Shown: positions 18,122-29,465 of the stretch, in pieces
Layout of the letters: every line of letters starts with the position of its first letter
Position numbering within the stretch: position 1 is the first letter of the stretch
Origin: Psychrobacter arcticus 273-4
GTDB lineage: Bacteria; Pseudomonadota; Gammaproteobacteria; Pseudomonadales; Moraxellaceae
Direction of reading: 5' to 3'
Assembly (NCBI RefSeq): GCF_000012305.1
Contig: NC_007204.1
Location: 2,356,001 to 2,420,000, forward strand
Length of the DNA stretch: 64,000 nt
Notes under the pieces: generated by a model
What the model was told of the DNA's origin: nothing
Seen by the model: the letters and a program-made list of their open reading frames with translations, nothing else
Database searches by the model: none
Made by a program: the position numbers and the translations under genes

Positions 18122-18232
18122 ATTCATTTGGCACAATATATTTGTTAACTGCAGAACATCATTTTAGCAAACCATTGTCATGGTTGTTTATAAATGCTTG
18201 ATACTCAAAATTGATTAATTTTAGGAGAAATA

Positions 18233-19387
18233 ATGCGTTATTCATTCATGGCAGTAGCAATCGCTAGCACTTTGGTATTAGCCGCTTGTAACCAAACGAC
18301 CAGCAACAACGAGAGCGATAAAACCAACGAGCCTGCTACAGCAGCGCCAGCAAATGCCGCTGCTAGTGGCGACGCTAGTGCTAGCTCAGCTGAAAGTGCA
18401 TCGATGAACATTACTGGTGCTGGTGCCTCTTTTCCGCAGCCTATCTATGCTAAATGGTCAGATGCTTACAATAAAGCCACCGGTGGTCAGGTGAACTATC
18501 AGTCCATTGGCTCATCTGGCGGTATCAAACAAATCGTTGCGAAGACCGTGGATTTTGGAGCATCTGATGCGCCTATGACACCAGAAGAGTTAAACGAAGC
18601 TGGTCTGATTCAGTTCCCAACTGTCATTGGTGGCGTAGTGCCTATCGTCAATATCGATGGCATCAAGGCTGGTCAGTTAAAGCTCGATGGCAAAATGCTT
18701 GCCGATATTTATTTGGGCAAAATCAGTAAATGGAACGACCCTGCCATCGCGGCTATGAATCCAGAACTTAAATTACCAGACGCTGCCATTACCACGGTAT
18801 TTCGCTCGGATGGTTCTGGTACGACTTTTAACTTCACTGACTATCTAGCAAAAGTTTCAAGCGATTGGAATGACAGTGTGGGTGTCGATAAAACAGTCAA
18901 ATGGCCAACATCGGCTACCGGTGCTGGTGGTAAAGGCAACGAGGGTGTGTCGAGCTACGTCACACGCATGAAAAACTCTATCGGCTATGTTGAATATGCT
19001 TACGCTAAGCAAAACGGTATGGCACACGTCGCCCTTAAAAACGCTGCAGGCAATATCGTACAACCTTCTGCCCAAACTTTTGCAGCGGCAGGCGACATTG
19101 ACTGGTCAAAGCAAGAAGGCTTCTATAAAGTTATTACCAACTCTGAAACAGCGCAAGCTTGGCCAATCGCCGCGGCGACTTTTATCTTAGTACATAAGCA
19201 GCCACAAGATGCCAAGCAAGTCGCCGGCGTATTAAAGTTCTTTGACTGGGCTTATACTCAAGGTGATGACGATGCAATGGCGCTTGATTACGTGCCGTTT
19301 TCTGATACTGCCGTTGCTTTGTTTAAAGCAAAATGGAATGAGGTAAAAGGCAGCGACGGCCAACCTGTCTATAAGCCTGCACAATAA
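18233..19387 (+). CDS. pstS: Phosphate ABC transporter substrate-binding lipoprotein
   Basis: PstS captures periplasmic phosphate for the PstCAB transporter. The 384-residue product begins with a lipoprotein signal, lipobox LAAC (Cys19), followed by a Ser/Ala/Asn-rich linker to about residue 60. The mature domain opens with ITGAGASFPQPIY and contains the phosphate-loop pieces SIGSSGGIKQI, FGASDAPM and FRSDGSGTTFNFTDYL. Lipid anchoring differs from the soluble E. coli protein. The Pho box upstream predicts induction by phosphate starvation. A set of hairpins separates it from pstC. Confidence 0.96.
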   Translation: MRYSFMAVAIASTLVLAACNQTTSNNESDKTNEPATAAPANAAASGDASASSAESASMNITGAGASFPQPIYAKWSDAYNKATGGQVNYQSIGSSGGIKQIVAKTVDFGASDAPMTPEELNEAGLIQFPTVIGGVVPIVNIDGIKAGQLKLDGKMLADIYLGKISKWNDPAIAAMNPELKLPDAAITTVFRSDGSGTTFNFTDYLAKVSSDWNDSVGVDKTVKWPTSATGAGGKGNEGVSSYVTRMKNSIGYVEYAYAKQNGMAHVALKNAAGNIVQPSAQTFAAAGDIDWSKQEGFYKVITNSETAQAWPIAAATFILVHKQPQDAKQVAGVLKFFDWAYTQGDDDAMALDYVPFSDTAVALFKAKWNEVKGSDGQPVYKPAQ

Positions 19388-19425
19388 CCTGTTTATCCTA
19401 GTGATTGCATAATCACTGTCGAGCC

Positions 19426-19470
19426 AACCTCTCAAACCACTATTCTTCGGTAGGGGTTTGAGAGGTTTTA
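19426..19470 (+). terminator. Hairpin 1 in the pstS-pstC gap (terminator or attenuator)
   Basis: Perfect 13-bp stem AACCTCTCAAACC/GGTTTGAGAGGTT with a 16-base loop and a short TTTTA tail, 38 bases after the pstS stop. Such elements commonly make PstS more abundant than the membrane subunits. Confidence 0.75.
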
Positions 19471-19513
19471 TCACAACAAATTTAAAGGTTTTTTTAAGTT
19501 TGTTGTGATAAAA
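19466..19513 (+). promoter_or_regulatory. Hairpin 2 in the pstS-pstC gap
   Basis: Perfect 15-bp stem between TTTTATCACAACAAA (19466-19480) and TTTGTTGTGATAAAA (19499-19513). Its left arm overlaps the tail of hairpin 1 by two bases, so the two could compete. Confidence 0.6.
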
Positions 19514-19556
19514 TCTCATTGACTCTTTTACTATTTTGACTTGATTCTATTCCCCC

Positions 19557-19582
19557 AATCCAAGAACAAGCGTTCTTGGATT
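19557..19582 (+). promoter_or_regulatory. Hairpin 3, next to the pstC ribosome binding site
   Basis: AATCCAAGAAC/GTTCTTGGATT, 11 bp with a 4-base loop, ends two bases before the GAGG site (19585-19588) of pstC. It could hinder ribosome access or block 3' exonucleases on the pstS mRNA. Confidence 0.55.
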
Positions 19583-19594
19583 ATTGAGGCTTTT

Positions 19595-20545
19595 ATGGCA
19601 GATCTAAAACACCAACTGGCAAAACAAAAACGCTACGATGCTATCTTTGTCAATGCGACCAAAGCCTTTGCAATCTTGGTGCTGTTGTCGCTTGGTGGCA
19701 TCCTCCTCTCATTAATCGTGGGCGCTTGGCCAAGTATCACTGAGTTTGGTCTGGGGTTTTATACCAGTAATAATTGGGATACGGTCAACGATCAATACGG
19801 GGCGCTTGCGCCCATTTACGGGACGATTGTCACCTCCCTTATTGCGATCGCTATTGCTGTGCCAGTGAGTTTTGGTATTGCTATCTTTTTGACCGAACTG
19901 TGCCCCAATTTCCTAAAAAAGCCATTGGGTATTGCTATTGAGCTGTTGGCAGGTATCCCTTCTATTATTTATGGCATGTGGGGCTTGTTCGTGTTTGCGC
20001 CTTACTTTAGCGAACACATTCAGCCATGGTTGATTGACAATATTGGTCCTCTGCCTATTATCGGGAAAGTATTCACCGGTGCACCAATGGGGCTTGGCAT
20101 GTTTACCGCCTCCTTAGTACTGGCGATTATGATTATTCCTTTTATTGCAGCCACCATGCGTGATGTCTTTTCTGTGGTGCCTGATTTATTAAAAGAATCC
20201 GCGTATGGCATGGGTGCGACGACGTGGGAAGTCATGTTCAAAATCATCTTACCTTACACCAAAGCTGGCGTAGTCGGTGGCGTGATATTGGGGCTTGGTC
20301 GTGCATTGGGTGAGACGATGGCGGTGACCTTTTTAATCGGTAATGCCTTTAATATCAGCCCAAGTCTGTTTACCTCTGGGGTGACGATTACCTCTGCGCT
20401 CGCCAATGAATTTGCCGAAGCGTCAAGTGAATTGCATTTAGCGTCGCTACTGCATCTAGGCTTAATCCTGTTTGTCATTACCTTTATTGTATTGTCCATC
20501 TCTAAGCTGATGCTTATGCGCATTGATCAAAAAGCGGGTCATTAA
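19595..20545 (+). CDS. pstC: Phosphate ABC transporter permease PstC
   Basis: One of the two channel subunits of the high-affinity phosphate importer. The 316-residue product shows six hydrophobic segments and the permease coupling loop around [20 protein letters not shown]. The family sequence [15 protein letters not shown] follows the third helix. The ATG at 19595 is chosen over an upstream in-frame TTG because GAGG lies six bases before it and the family N terminus (cytoplasmic, KQKRYD) starts here. It is 82 bases before pstA. Confidence 0.95.
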   Translation: MADLKHQLAKQKRYDAIFVNATKAFAILVLLSLGGILLSLIVGAWPSITEFGLGFYTSNNWDTVNDQYGALAPIYGTIVTSLIAIAIAVPVSFGIAIFLTELCPNFLKKPLGIAIELLAGIPSIIYGMWGLFVFAPYFSEHIQPWLIDNIGPLPIIGKVFTGAPMGLGMFTASLVLAIMIIPFIAATMRDVFSVVPDLLKESAYGMGATTWEVMFKIILPYTKAGVVGGVILGLGRALGETMAVTFLIGNAFNISPSLFTSGVTITSALANEFAEASSELHLASLLHLGLILFVITFIVLSISKLMLMRIDQKAGH

Positions 20546-20627
20546 GCACCGTTAACGTCCCATTATGAAGCAATAATTTTAACCAACCAATTGACCTATC
20601 TTTCGACCAACAAAGGACAAACGCCTA

Positions 20628-21542
20628 ATGACTTTAGCGACTGTCACCACTGATATTGACCAAAGCAGCCAGCCGGCTTTGCGCTTTGAAGACCGCTATA
20701 ACAAACGTTTATATCATAAGCGTCGCCTGATCAATAGATTGGGGCTTGGTTTTGCTATCTCAGCTATTGCTTTTGGTTTGTTTTGGCTGACGTGGATTTT
20801 GATGACGCTTTTTGTTGAGGGTTTTCAAGGGTTGATCGAGATGCCGGTATTTATGGCAGATACACCGCCGCCCATGGGTGACGGTGGTTTACGTAATGCC
20901 ATTATTGGTTCAGTGATGATTGCCTTGTTAGGTCTTGCGATTGGTACACCGATCGGAATGATGGCAGGTATCTATTTAGCGGAATTCTCACAAGGCAGTC
21001 TGTTGGGCAAAGTCACCCGTTTTCTAAACGATATTTTGCTGTCAGCGCCCTCTATCGTTATTGGTCTGTTCGTCTATGCTCTGATGGTAAAAGGTCAAAG
21101 CTTCTCCGGCTGGTCGGGTGCGGTTGCGCTTGCCTTGATTGTCATTCCGATCGTCGTGCGCACCACTGAGAATATGCTAAATCTTGTACCAAATACTTTG
21201 CGTGAAGCGGCGTATGCATTGGGTACGCCAAAGTGGAAGCTGATAAGCACAGTCACGCTTAAAGCGGCTAAAGCAGGTCTAACTACAGGGGTGCTGCTGG
21301 CATTTGCCCGTATCACTGGCGAGACTGCGCCGTTGCTATTTACCGCATTAAACAATCAGTACTTCAGTACCGATATGAGCCAACCGATGGCAAATTTACC
21401 AAATACTATTTATCAGTTTGCCATGAGCCCTTATGACAACTGGCATGCACTTGCATGGGCAGCAGCATTACTGATTACCGCAACGGTATTGATAGTCAAT
21501 ATTCTCGCGCGCTTTATTGGCGGTAAAGATCATACAAGATAG
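20628..21542 (+). CDS. pstA: Phosphate ABC transporter permease PstA
   Basis: The second membrane subunit of the phosphate importer, 304 residues with six hydrophobic segments. The coupling loop LREAAYALGTPKWKLISTV and the following RITGETAPLLFTAL are typical of PstA. The N-terminal cytoplasmic part is about 35 residues. ATG at 20628 follows AAAGGA. It sits between pstC and pstB in the usual order. Confidence 0.96.
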   Translation: MTLATVTTDIDQSSQPALRFEDRYNKRLYHKRRLINRLGLGFAISAIAFGLFWLTWILMTLFVEGFQGLIEMPVFMADTPPPMGDGGLRNAIIGSVMIALLGLAIGTPIGMMAGIYLAEFSQGSLLGKVTRFLNDILLSAPSIVIGLFVYALMVKGQSFSGWSGAVALALIVIPIVVRTTENMLNLVPNTLREAAYALGTPKWKLISTVTLKAAKAGLTTGVLLAFARITGETAPLLFTALNNQYFSTDMSQPMANLPNTIYQFAMSPYDNWHALAWAAALLITATVLIVNILARFIGGKDHTR

Positions 21543-21641
21543 CTTGTTATGTAAAAATTGCTTAAAAAAACGACTAAGCAGCCAATTTTATAGCGCACGT
21601 TTAGCATCTATATTGACAACATTCTAAAATAATTGGATACG

Positions 21642-22559
21642 ATGATGACAGACTTACTAGAAAGAAATGCCGTTAAGCAAAACGTCAGCCAACGTGGTTT
21701 ATTTGGTCAATCATTTTCTAATGACGCTCAGAGACAGCAGGGGCAGCAGCCAGACAGTGCTTTTTTAACTCAGCAAACAGTAGCAGATATTCCTGAACAT
21801 ATGCCGCCTGCCAAAATTAGTATTCGGGATCTCAATTTCTATTATGGTGATTTTAAAGCGTTAAAAAACATCAATATCGACATACCAGAAAAAAAGGTCA
21901 CTGCTTTTATCGGTCCATCGGGCTGTGGCAAGTCCACACTGCTACGTACCTTTAACCGCATGTACGATTTGTATCCGAGTATGCATGCCGAAGGTCAAAT
22001 CATCCTTGATGGCAGCAATATTTTGGCAAAAGACATGGATGTCAATTTGTTGCGTGCGCGTGTAGGTATGGTCTTTCAAAAACCGACACCGTTTCCGATG
22101 TCGATATATGACAACGTGGCATTTGGCGTACGCCTCTACGAGAAACTGAGCAAAGCTGAGATGGATAATCGTGTCGAATGGGCACTCAAAAAGGCAGCAT
22201 TATGGCTTGAGGTAAAAGACAAACTTCGTGCATCAGGCTTGTCGTTATCCGGTGGTCAGCAACAACGGCTTTGTATCGCTCGCGGTGTGGCGACAAAACC
22301 TGAAGTACTGCTCCTAGATGAGCCAACCTCAGCGCTCGACCCTATCTCGACAGGGGCGATTGAAGAGCTCATCACAGATTTAAAAAATGACTATACGATT
22401 GCTATCGTTACCCACAATATGCAGCAAGCGGCACGCGTCTCTGACTACACTGCCTATATGTATCTGGGTGATATGGTAGAGATGGGTGAGACGGATCAGA
22501 TATTTACCAACCCAGCACAAAAGGCGACCGAAGACTATATTACTGGTCGTTATGGTTAA
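21642..22559 (+). CDS. pstB: Phosphate ABC transporter ATPase PstB
   Basis: The ATPase of the phosphate importer. Walker [10 protein letters not shown] lies at 91-99, the signature [13 protein letters not shown] and Walker [13 protein letters not shown] follow, and the C terminus ends in the PstB-type DYITGRYG. The 305-residue protein has an N-terminal polar extension of about 55 residues compared with E. coli PstB (257), rich in Gln and Asn. The ribosome binding site is weak; ATG at 21642, ATG at 21645 and a TTG at 21633 are all possible starts. Confidence 0.95.
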
Positions 22560-22644
22560 AAAGATCTTTAGTAACAGACTCATTTTGTGATATCTTTTCT
22601 ATGCTTGCACCCCTATTCAAACCTATAATATTGAGGAAGCCGCC

Positions 22645-23376
22645 ATGCTAATAACCCAAAAGCATTTATCAAAGAGTTTTGATAATGAATTACATGAAGT
22701 GCTTGATTTGTTTATGCAAATGGGACACATGGCAGCAGAACAAATCCTGATTGCAACCCGTGCGTTATTAGCGGCCGATGAAGCGACCGCGAAAAAAGTG
22801 ATTGCAGACGACCAGCTGATTAATCAGCTAGATATTAAAATCGATGAGCAAATAATTTTGTTAGTCACCAAGCGCCAACCCGCAGCAAATGACTTGCGTT
22901 TAGTGATGGCGGTTAGCAAAGGTATTGTTGACTTTGAACGTGTGGGCGATGAAGCAGAAAAAATCGCTCGTATGGCCTGCAAATTAATTAAAGACGGCGC
23001 TTCTCCAAGAGGATATTCAGAGGTTCAGCATTTATCCAATAAGGTGCACGTGATGCTACTTGATGCGATTGACGCCTTCTCGCATATGAATCCTCAGCAG
23101 GCATTTTCGGTATTGCAAAGTGATGCGGCGGTCAATGAAGAGTATCGATCTGCCACTCGAGCCTTGATGACCTATATTATGGAAGACAGCCGCCACGTGT
23201 CCAGAGTGATGAATATACTTTGGGTATTGCGCGCCCTAGAACGTGTGGGCGATCATGCTAAAAACATTGCTGAGCTGGTTATTTTTTGCACCAGCGGCAA
23301 AGATGTGCGGCATACAAATTTTATGCAAGTAGAAAAAATCGTCCAGCAAACCACGGATGCTGGTAGTAATAAATAG
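22645..23376 (+). CDS. phoU: Phosphate signalling protein PhoU
   Basis: PhoU links the Pst transporter to PhoR and keeps the Pho regulon off when phosphate is plentiful. The 243-residue helical protein has both metal-binding repeats: VMAVSKGIVDFERVGDEAEKIA in the first half and the matching WVLRALERVGDHAKNIAE in the second. Length is normal. It closes the pst operon, 85 bases after pstB. Because the PhoR of this window lacks membrane helices, PhoU contact may be its only route to the transporter (inference). Confidence 0.96.
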   Translation: MLITQKHLSKSFDNELHEVLDLFMQMGHMAAEQILIATRALLAADEATAKKVIADDQLINQLDIKIDEQIILLVTKRQPAANDLRLVMAVSKGIVDFERVGDEAEKIARMACKLIKDGASPRGYSEVQHLSNKVHVMLLDAIDAFSHMNPQQAFSVLQSDAAVNEEYRSATRALMTYIMEDSRHVSRVMNILWVLRALERVGDHAKNIAELVIFCTSGKDVRHTNFMQVEKIVQQTTDAGSNK

Positions 23377-23466
23377 CATTTTCTTTATCGCACACGATGG
23401 TCCGTTTAGAACATAATCCGTTCAAAATAAAAAAGACACACTTTTAGTATCGTACTAACTATACAT

Positions 23467-24096
23467 TTACGTATCAATTAGCCATCCTTGTTGGGTGGCA
23501 AACTCAATCTGTGCTGCTAGCCAGTCATGGATACTCGGAAAACTGTCTTTAATAAAGGCATGCGCCTCGCTCACTTGCGAACGTGTAACGCTAAGCTCAA
23601 TCCAAGTTTTGCCATTGGTATTTAAATTGAGTAAAAATGGCAATAGACGATCAACTACTTTCAGCAGCTGGGTTTCTGTGCTACTGCCAGTTTCCTGCTC
23701 TTCCCAAATCTCATTCAAGTTACTAATGCCATTACCGCGCTCGCCTTGTAATCGAGCGATGCCGGCACGCTCTTCGAGATGCGCATCACCGCGTGTATCG
23801 GCATATAAAAAAGTATCGCCAGCATCAATCTCACCCAAATCATGTACCAGTGCCATTTTTAGCAATTTTTCCTGATTCACATCCAACTCGAACAATTCAG
23901 CGATTGACCAACATGCCATCGCTAAATGCCACGAATGCTCAGCAGAGTTTTCTAGACGATTAGCACCTGTCACATAACTGCGCCGATTCACCCGTTTAAG
24001 AGCATCTAATTCTAATAAAAAATGCGTAACGTCATGTATGTCGATATTGGAAGCGAGCGCTGAATGGGTCAATTGGCGGGATTTGATTGATGACAT
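23467..24096 (-). CDS. HD-domain hydrolase (YfbR/HDDC2-like)
   Basis: A 209-residue HD-superfamily phosphohydrolase. The metal residues are visible: NSAEHSWHLA (H54, H57) and VHDLGE (H85, D86), with a later D in LKVVDRLLPF. This arrangement is that of the YfbR/HDDC2 group of 5'-deoxynucleotidases, but the substrate is not settled by sequence. An upstream in-frame extension of 19 codons exists; I chose ATG at 24096, which follows an AGAGA site and begins at the family N terminus. It is convergent with phoU. Confidence 0.82.
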   Translation of the reverse strand: MSSIKSRQLTHSALASNIDIHDVTHFLLELDALKRVNRRSYVTGANRLENSAEHSWHLAMACWSIAELFELDVNQEKLLKMALVHDLGEIDAGDTFLYADTRGDAHLEERAGIARLQGERGNGISNLNEIWEEQETGSSTETQLLKVVDRLLPFLLNLNTNGKTWIELSVTRSQVSEAHAFIKDSFPSIHDWLAAQIEFATQQGWLIDT

Positions 24097-24282
24097 GATT
24101 ATCTCTAGCATTTGGCAGGGAAATTTATAGCGCTCAAAGCTACCTTTGGGCACCGATATACATTATACCTTTTATGAGCGCTATAAAAGAGGATGCTAGT
24201 CTGTCGTTAATGATCGTTACCATTATAAAAAAATAGCGCTTATGTTAGTAAGCGCTATCTGTTCTACATCGAATGACAATAG

Positions 24283-24858
24283 CTATTTAATCAAATTACT
24301 GATGGTTTTAAAAGCAGGGTCTTTACTACTACGACATAGCTCAAACAGAATGGTTTCGACCGTAGTAATCACACCACCAGCACGGCGAATACGGCGAATC
24401 GCTTGCTTTTTATCATACGGAAAACGTGAGCCTACCGCATCACCAATAATGACCGGCTGCATACCGTTATCCAGCAAATCAAGCGCGGTTTGTAGTACGC
24501 AGACATGTGTCTCTACACCAAATAATAAAACAATGCTTCGATTTTGCTGGGCAAGATGATTCCATGAATCGTCATTGTCGCAGGCACTAAACGTGACTTT
24601 TTCAAAGCCCTTGGCATTATCGCCTTCTAATAATTCATAAATTTCAGGTAAGGTTTCGCCCAAGCCTTTTTTATATTGCTCATTAAGCATAATGGGAACA
24701 TCAAGTGCTTGCAGACCTTTAATCAAAGTGGTTATTTTTTTGAGAATATTTTCGTGGTCATAGATATGCGGGGTCAGACGTTCTTGAACGTCAATTATCA
24801 TCGCTTGGGTGTTTTCACGGTCAATACGGTAAGTACGATCAGTAATCATGGTGGACAT
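24283..24858 (-). CDS. Isochorismatase-like cysteine hydrolase
   Basis: A 191-residue member of the isochorismatase/cysteine hydrolase superfamily. The catalytic triad is visible as D23 (IIDVQ), K87 (FEKVTFSAC) and C120 (GVETHVCV), with the cis-peptide GVE motif before the Cys. Its length and HVCVLQTALDLL segment fit the YcaC-like group, whose substrates are unknown. A strong AAGGAG site precedes the start; Met4 is an alternative. Confidence 0.88.
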   Translation of the reverse strand: MSTMITDRTYRIDRENTQAMIIDVQERLTPHIYDHENILKKITTLIKGLQALDVPIMLNEQYKKGLGETLPEIYELLEGDNAKGFEKVTFSACDNDDSWNHLAQQNRSIVLLFGVETHVCVLQTALDLLDNGMQPVIIGDAVGSRFPYDKKQAIRRIRRAGGVITTVETILFELCRSSKDPAFKTISNLIK

Positions 24859-25028
24859 AGTACACTCCTTGTACGGCTGAAGCTGAGGGCTCTCAACTGA
24901 TTTAAAATTAGTATGAGGCTGAAAAATATAATTATTAATTACTTTCTCATTTAGTCATAGTTTGCTGATTTCGTCAATGGAGATAATCTATGGTAACAAC
25001 TTATGAGCTTTTCATTCTAAACAACCAC

Positions 25029-25166
25029 TATAGTCGATGAAAAGTAATATCGATACAACACGTATTGCTGGTGCAAATTTTTCTTGCTTGCTGTGCCTAC
25101 GCAGACAGAGGCTGCAAAAAATTTACACCAGCAATACGGTAGCGACTTTAAAGTATTTCAACTATA
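25029..25166 (+). mobile_element. 138-bp TATAGT element, copy A (MITE-like)
   Basis: Begins TATAGTCGATGAAAAG and ends TTTCAACTATA. Inner inverted repeat arms read ATTGCTGGTG and CACCAGCAAT (fully matched alleles), around a short CTTGCTGTGCC core. It lies between the isochorismatase-like gene and fadA. Seven copies of this length occur in the window. Confidence 0.9.
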
Positions 25167-25180
25167 TAATCCATACATGC

Positions 25181-25215
25181 AAAAACCCCTAGTTATGATG
25201 ACTAGGGGTTTTTAT
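25181..25215. terminator. Terminator downstream of fadA
   Basis: Perfect stem AAAAACCCCTAGT/ACTAGGGGTTTTT with a 7-base loop, 43 bases past the fadA stop and just after element copy A. Symmetric A/T runs allow use from both sides. Confidence 0.9.
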
Positions 25216-25257
25216 TATAGCGCTTAACTATTTTAAAATCCTTACAATACTACAGGC

Positions 25258-26481
<1,224 letters not shown>

Positions 26482-26573
26482 CTATCTAATTTAGAAGGTT
26501 ATTGATAATGAATAAATTACCAGTAATCTTATCGAGCACGGGTACTGCACTTCAACCTAGTAATGACTGACCA

Positions 26574-28733
26574 TTACGCGGTTGCGTAAAAGGTCTCGCC
26601 TGCTGCTGCCATGTCGCGAATCTTTTGCGGGGCTTCATAGGCTTTGCCAAGGTGCGCATATTTTTCACATAGTGCCAAGTAGTTATCTAAACCCATTTGG
26701 TCGATATAACGGCAAGGGCCACCGCGGAATGGTGGAAAACCAACACCCATGATCATCGCCATATCCGCTTCTGACGGCGTGCTGACGATGTTGTCTTCTA
26801 GGCAGCGTACGGTTTCATTACAGAAAGCCAGCATGGTACGGTCGATGATTGCTTGATCATCAAAGGTCTGTTTTTCGCTATCAGTCGTCGTTTTTAATAG
26901 CTCATAAGTGGCTTCATCAGCAACTTTCTTTGGCTTGCCACGTTTGTCCATTTCATACTTATAGAAACCAACACCATTTTTCTGACCTAGGCGTTTGTTT
27001 TCATATAAAAGCTCGATGGCACCTTTATAATCAGGCTTCATGCGGTCAGGGAAACCTTCTGCCATGACTTCTGCGCCATGAACACCCGTATCTAAACCAA
27101 CAACGTCGATTAGATATGCAGGACCCATAGGCCAGCCGAATTTTTCCATGACTTTATCGACATGAGCAAAATCAGCACCTTGCTTAAGTAATAAATCAAA
27201 GGCGCCAAAGTATGGGAACAATACGCGGTTGACTAAGAAACCTGGGCAGTCATTAACGACAACAGGTACTTTACCCATTTTAGAGGCTAGTGCAACCGTG
27301 GTCGCAATCGCTTCTTCAGATGATTTCTCACCGCGGATAACTTCGACCAATGGCATACGGTGTACTGGGTTAAAGAAATGCATACCGACGAAGTTTTCTG
27401 GACGCTCAAGTGCTTCAGCCAAGAAAGTAATAGAGATAGTCGAAGTGTTTGAGGCTAGGATACAATCGTCTTTTACCAAGCCTTCAACTTCTTTTAATAC
27501 CGCACGCTTCACATTTGGATTTTCTACCACTGCTTCGATAACGATGTCCGTTTCAGCAAAATCGCCATAATTCAAAGTAGGACGGATACGGCTTAAGGTT
27601 TCGCCCATTTTGGCGGGGGTCATCTTACCGCGATCAACCATTTTGCCCAATAACTTGCTGGCTTCGCCCATACCAAGGTCTAATTGCTCAGACTTGATGT
27701 CTTTCATGATGATTGGCAAGCCTTTGCTGGCTGCCTGATAAGCGATACCGCCGCCCATGATACCAGCACCCAATACTGCCGCTTCATTAATTTCATGTGC
27801 TTTTTTGCTGTGTTGCTTGGCTAATTTTTTAACCAACTGATCGCTTAAGAACAGACCAACCAAGCTTTCTGCTTGTGGGGTTTTCGCAGCTTTTGCAAAA
27901 CCTGCCGCTTCTACTTCGATTGCTTTATCACGTGGTAAGTTAACGTGTTTTTCGATAGCAGCGATAGCAAGTGCTGGCGCAGGGTATTGCTTAGGATTGG
28001 CTTTGGCAAAAATCATACCTTTTGCACTGTTAAACGCCATCGCTTGTTCAAGCTGATTTAATTTAACAGCAACCAGCTTCTCTTCACGCTTCGCTTTCCA
28101 ATCAAGCTCACCTGAGATACATTTTTTGACCAGATCAATGGCAGCATCTTGCAAATCATCAGCAGCAACGGTCGCATCAACCAAGCCTAGTTTTAGGGCA
28201 TCAAGTGCTTTTTTAGGTGCACCCGTTGCAATCAGCTCAAGCGCATTATCGATACCAATGACACGCGTACTACGCACGGTACCACCAAAACCTGGGAAAA
28301 TACCGAGTTGAGTTTCTGGTAGACCGATGATCGCTTTGTCACTCATGACACGATATTCGCAAACTAAAGTCATCTCACAACCACCGCCAAGCGCGGCGCC
28401 ATTGATGGCAGCTACTTTCGGGAATGGTAGGTCTTCAAAGCGATTAAAGGCGTCATTAATATTAATAACCCAATCTTTGATTTCTTCTTCTGATTGCTTA
28501 AAAGAGGCCACAAATTCCGTGATGTCCGCACCAGCGATAAAGACGCCTTTGCTTGAAGTGACAATTAAGCCCTTAACGTCATCCGCTTTTTCTAACGCAT
28601 TAACGACTTCAGCAAACTGCTTATTAGTCTCAGTATCAAACTTGTTCACGCTCTCATTTTCGGCGTTGTACTGCATGTTGGCGATGCCATCCTCTAGCAT
28701 TGTCACCGTAATGCGATTTCCTTGGTATACCAT
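26574..28733 (-). CDS. fadB: Multifunctional fatty acid oxidation complex alpha subunit
   Basis: A 719-residue FadB with enoyl-CoA hydratase and 3-hydroxyacyl-CoA dehydrogenase activities. The N-terminal crotonase domain (about 1-190) has [13 protein letters not shown] and the catalytic [15 protein letters not shown]. The dehydrogenase domain begins with the NAD site [11 protein letters not shown] near 325 and includes [14 protein letters not shown]. Length is close to E. coli FadB (729). The start follows AAGGAG. A triple 14-bp repeat lies directly upstream in the leader. Confidence 0.97.
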   Translation of the reverse strand: MVYQGNRITVTMLEDGIANMQYNAENESVNKFDTETNKQFAEVVNALEKADDVKGLIVTSSKGVFIAGADITEFVASFKQSEEEIKDWVININDAFNRFEDLPFPKVAAINGAALGGGCEMTLVCEYRVMSDKAIIGLPETQLGIFPGFGGTVRSTRVIGIDNALELIATGAPKKALDALKLGLVDATVAADDLQDAAIDLVKKCISGELDWKAKREEKLVAVKLNQLEQAMAFNSAKGMIFAKANPKQYPAPALAIAAIEKHVNLPRDKAIEVEAAGFAKAAKTPQAESLVGLFLSDQLVKKLAKQHSKKAHEINEAAVLGAGIMGGGIAYQAASKGLPIIMKDIKSEQLDLGMGEASKLLGKMVDRGKMTPAKMGETLSRIRPTLNYGDFAETDIVIEAVVENPNVKRAVLKEVEGLVKDDCILASNTSTISITFLAEALERPENFVGMHFFNPVHRMPLVEVIRGEKSSEEAIATTVALASKMGKVPVVVNDCPGFLVNRVLFPYFGAFDLLLKQGADFAHVDKVMEKFGWPMGPAYLIDVVGLDTGVHGAEVMAEGFPDRMKPDYKGAIELLYENKRLGQKNGVGFYKYEMDKRGKPKKVADEATYELLKTTTDSEKQTFDDQAIIDRTMLAFCNETVRCLEDNIVSTPSEADMAMIMGVGFPPFRGGPCRYIDQMGLDNYLALCEKYAHLGKAYEAPQKIRDMAAAGETFYATA

Positions 28734-28745
28734 GTGGAACTCCTT

Positions 28746-28787
28746 GCTATGTAATAAAGGCTGTGTAATAAAAGCTGTGTGATAAAA
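28746..28787 (-). repeat. Three tandem 14-bp repeats in the fadB leader
   Basis: On the plus strand the units are GCTATGTAATAAAG, GCTGTGTAATAAAA and GCTGTGTGATAAAA at 28746-28759, 28760-28773 and 28774-28787, without gaps. They sit just upstream of the fadB ribosome binding site. Confidence 0.75.
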
Positions 28788-29465
28788 TTTACAACTGAAA
28801 AGCTAGGTTTAAAAGATATAGCTGGTTATTGTTAGTAAAATGGATAATAGCCCTGCCAATCTGCACGCTTATAATGATAAATAGCATAACCATCATAAAC
28901 ATATGGATAGATTAAGCAGTAAATAGGTCTTTATGATTCAGCGCTTATCGTTAGGTACTCATTACTAAAATTGCAATAATGGATACCAATCAAGCATGGG
29001 TTTTATCAGCGCCTTTTGTGTAGAGAAGCGATAAAAAAACCCCTATCTCAAGCATCAGACTATGTGCACGCCAATTAGTGTAGGGGATTATGCCCCCGAC
29101 TGTCACAAGCTAATACCATACTCACAAGTCACTCTTAAATCGTCAGTAGCCCTTTACCTGACTACCAATGTCGCTTAAGTGATTGTTTTTATATTGGAAG
29201 TAGACCGTGGTGATTGCTCTCTAAATGTAGCCTCTTATCAAAACATATTCAACCGCTACGTTAAATCGCCAATACGTAACGAGGGCTTGTTGTATTATTT
29301 CATGGCGCCTTTCATATTAAGCTTTCTGTTTTTGACACCAAACCTTCTATTTTTAATATGCAACTTTAAAAAATACGTTAGGGATGATACGCGTGCCATC
29401 AGGAATATAATCTATCATGTTACACTAACGATATTCTTATTATTCACCTGATAAAAGGTTGGGTT
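28788..29465. other. Intergenic region between fadB and ispA
   Basis: The long gap holds no clear gene. An open frame of 90 codons at 29179-29451 (GTG start, hydrophobic C-terminal half) ends 14 bases before ispA, but it has no ribosome binding site and resembles nothing I know; I do not call it. No terminator or repeat element is evident. Confidence 0.35.

Noticed and set aside
25029..25166. Element A as a structured RNA or terminator
   Set aside because: The palindrome lacks a T tract and the same sequence occurs in both orientations next to unrelated genes, which fits a mobile repeat better.
29179..29451. A 90-codon open frame before ispA as a gene
   Set aside because: GTG start, no ribosome binding site, no recognisable family and skewed composition; described only within the intergenic entry.
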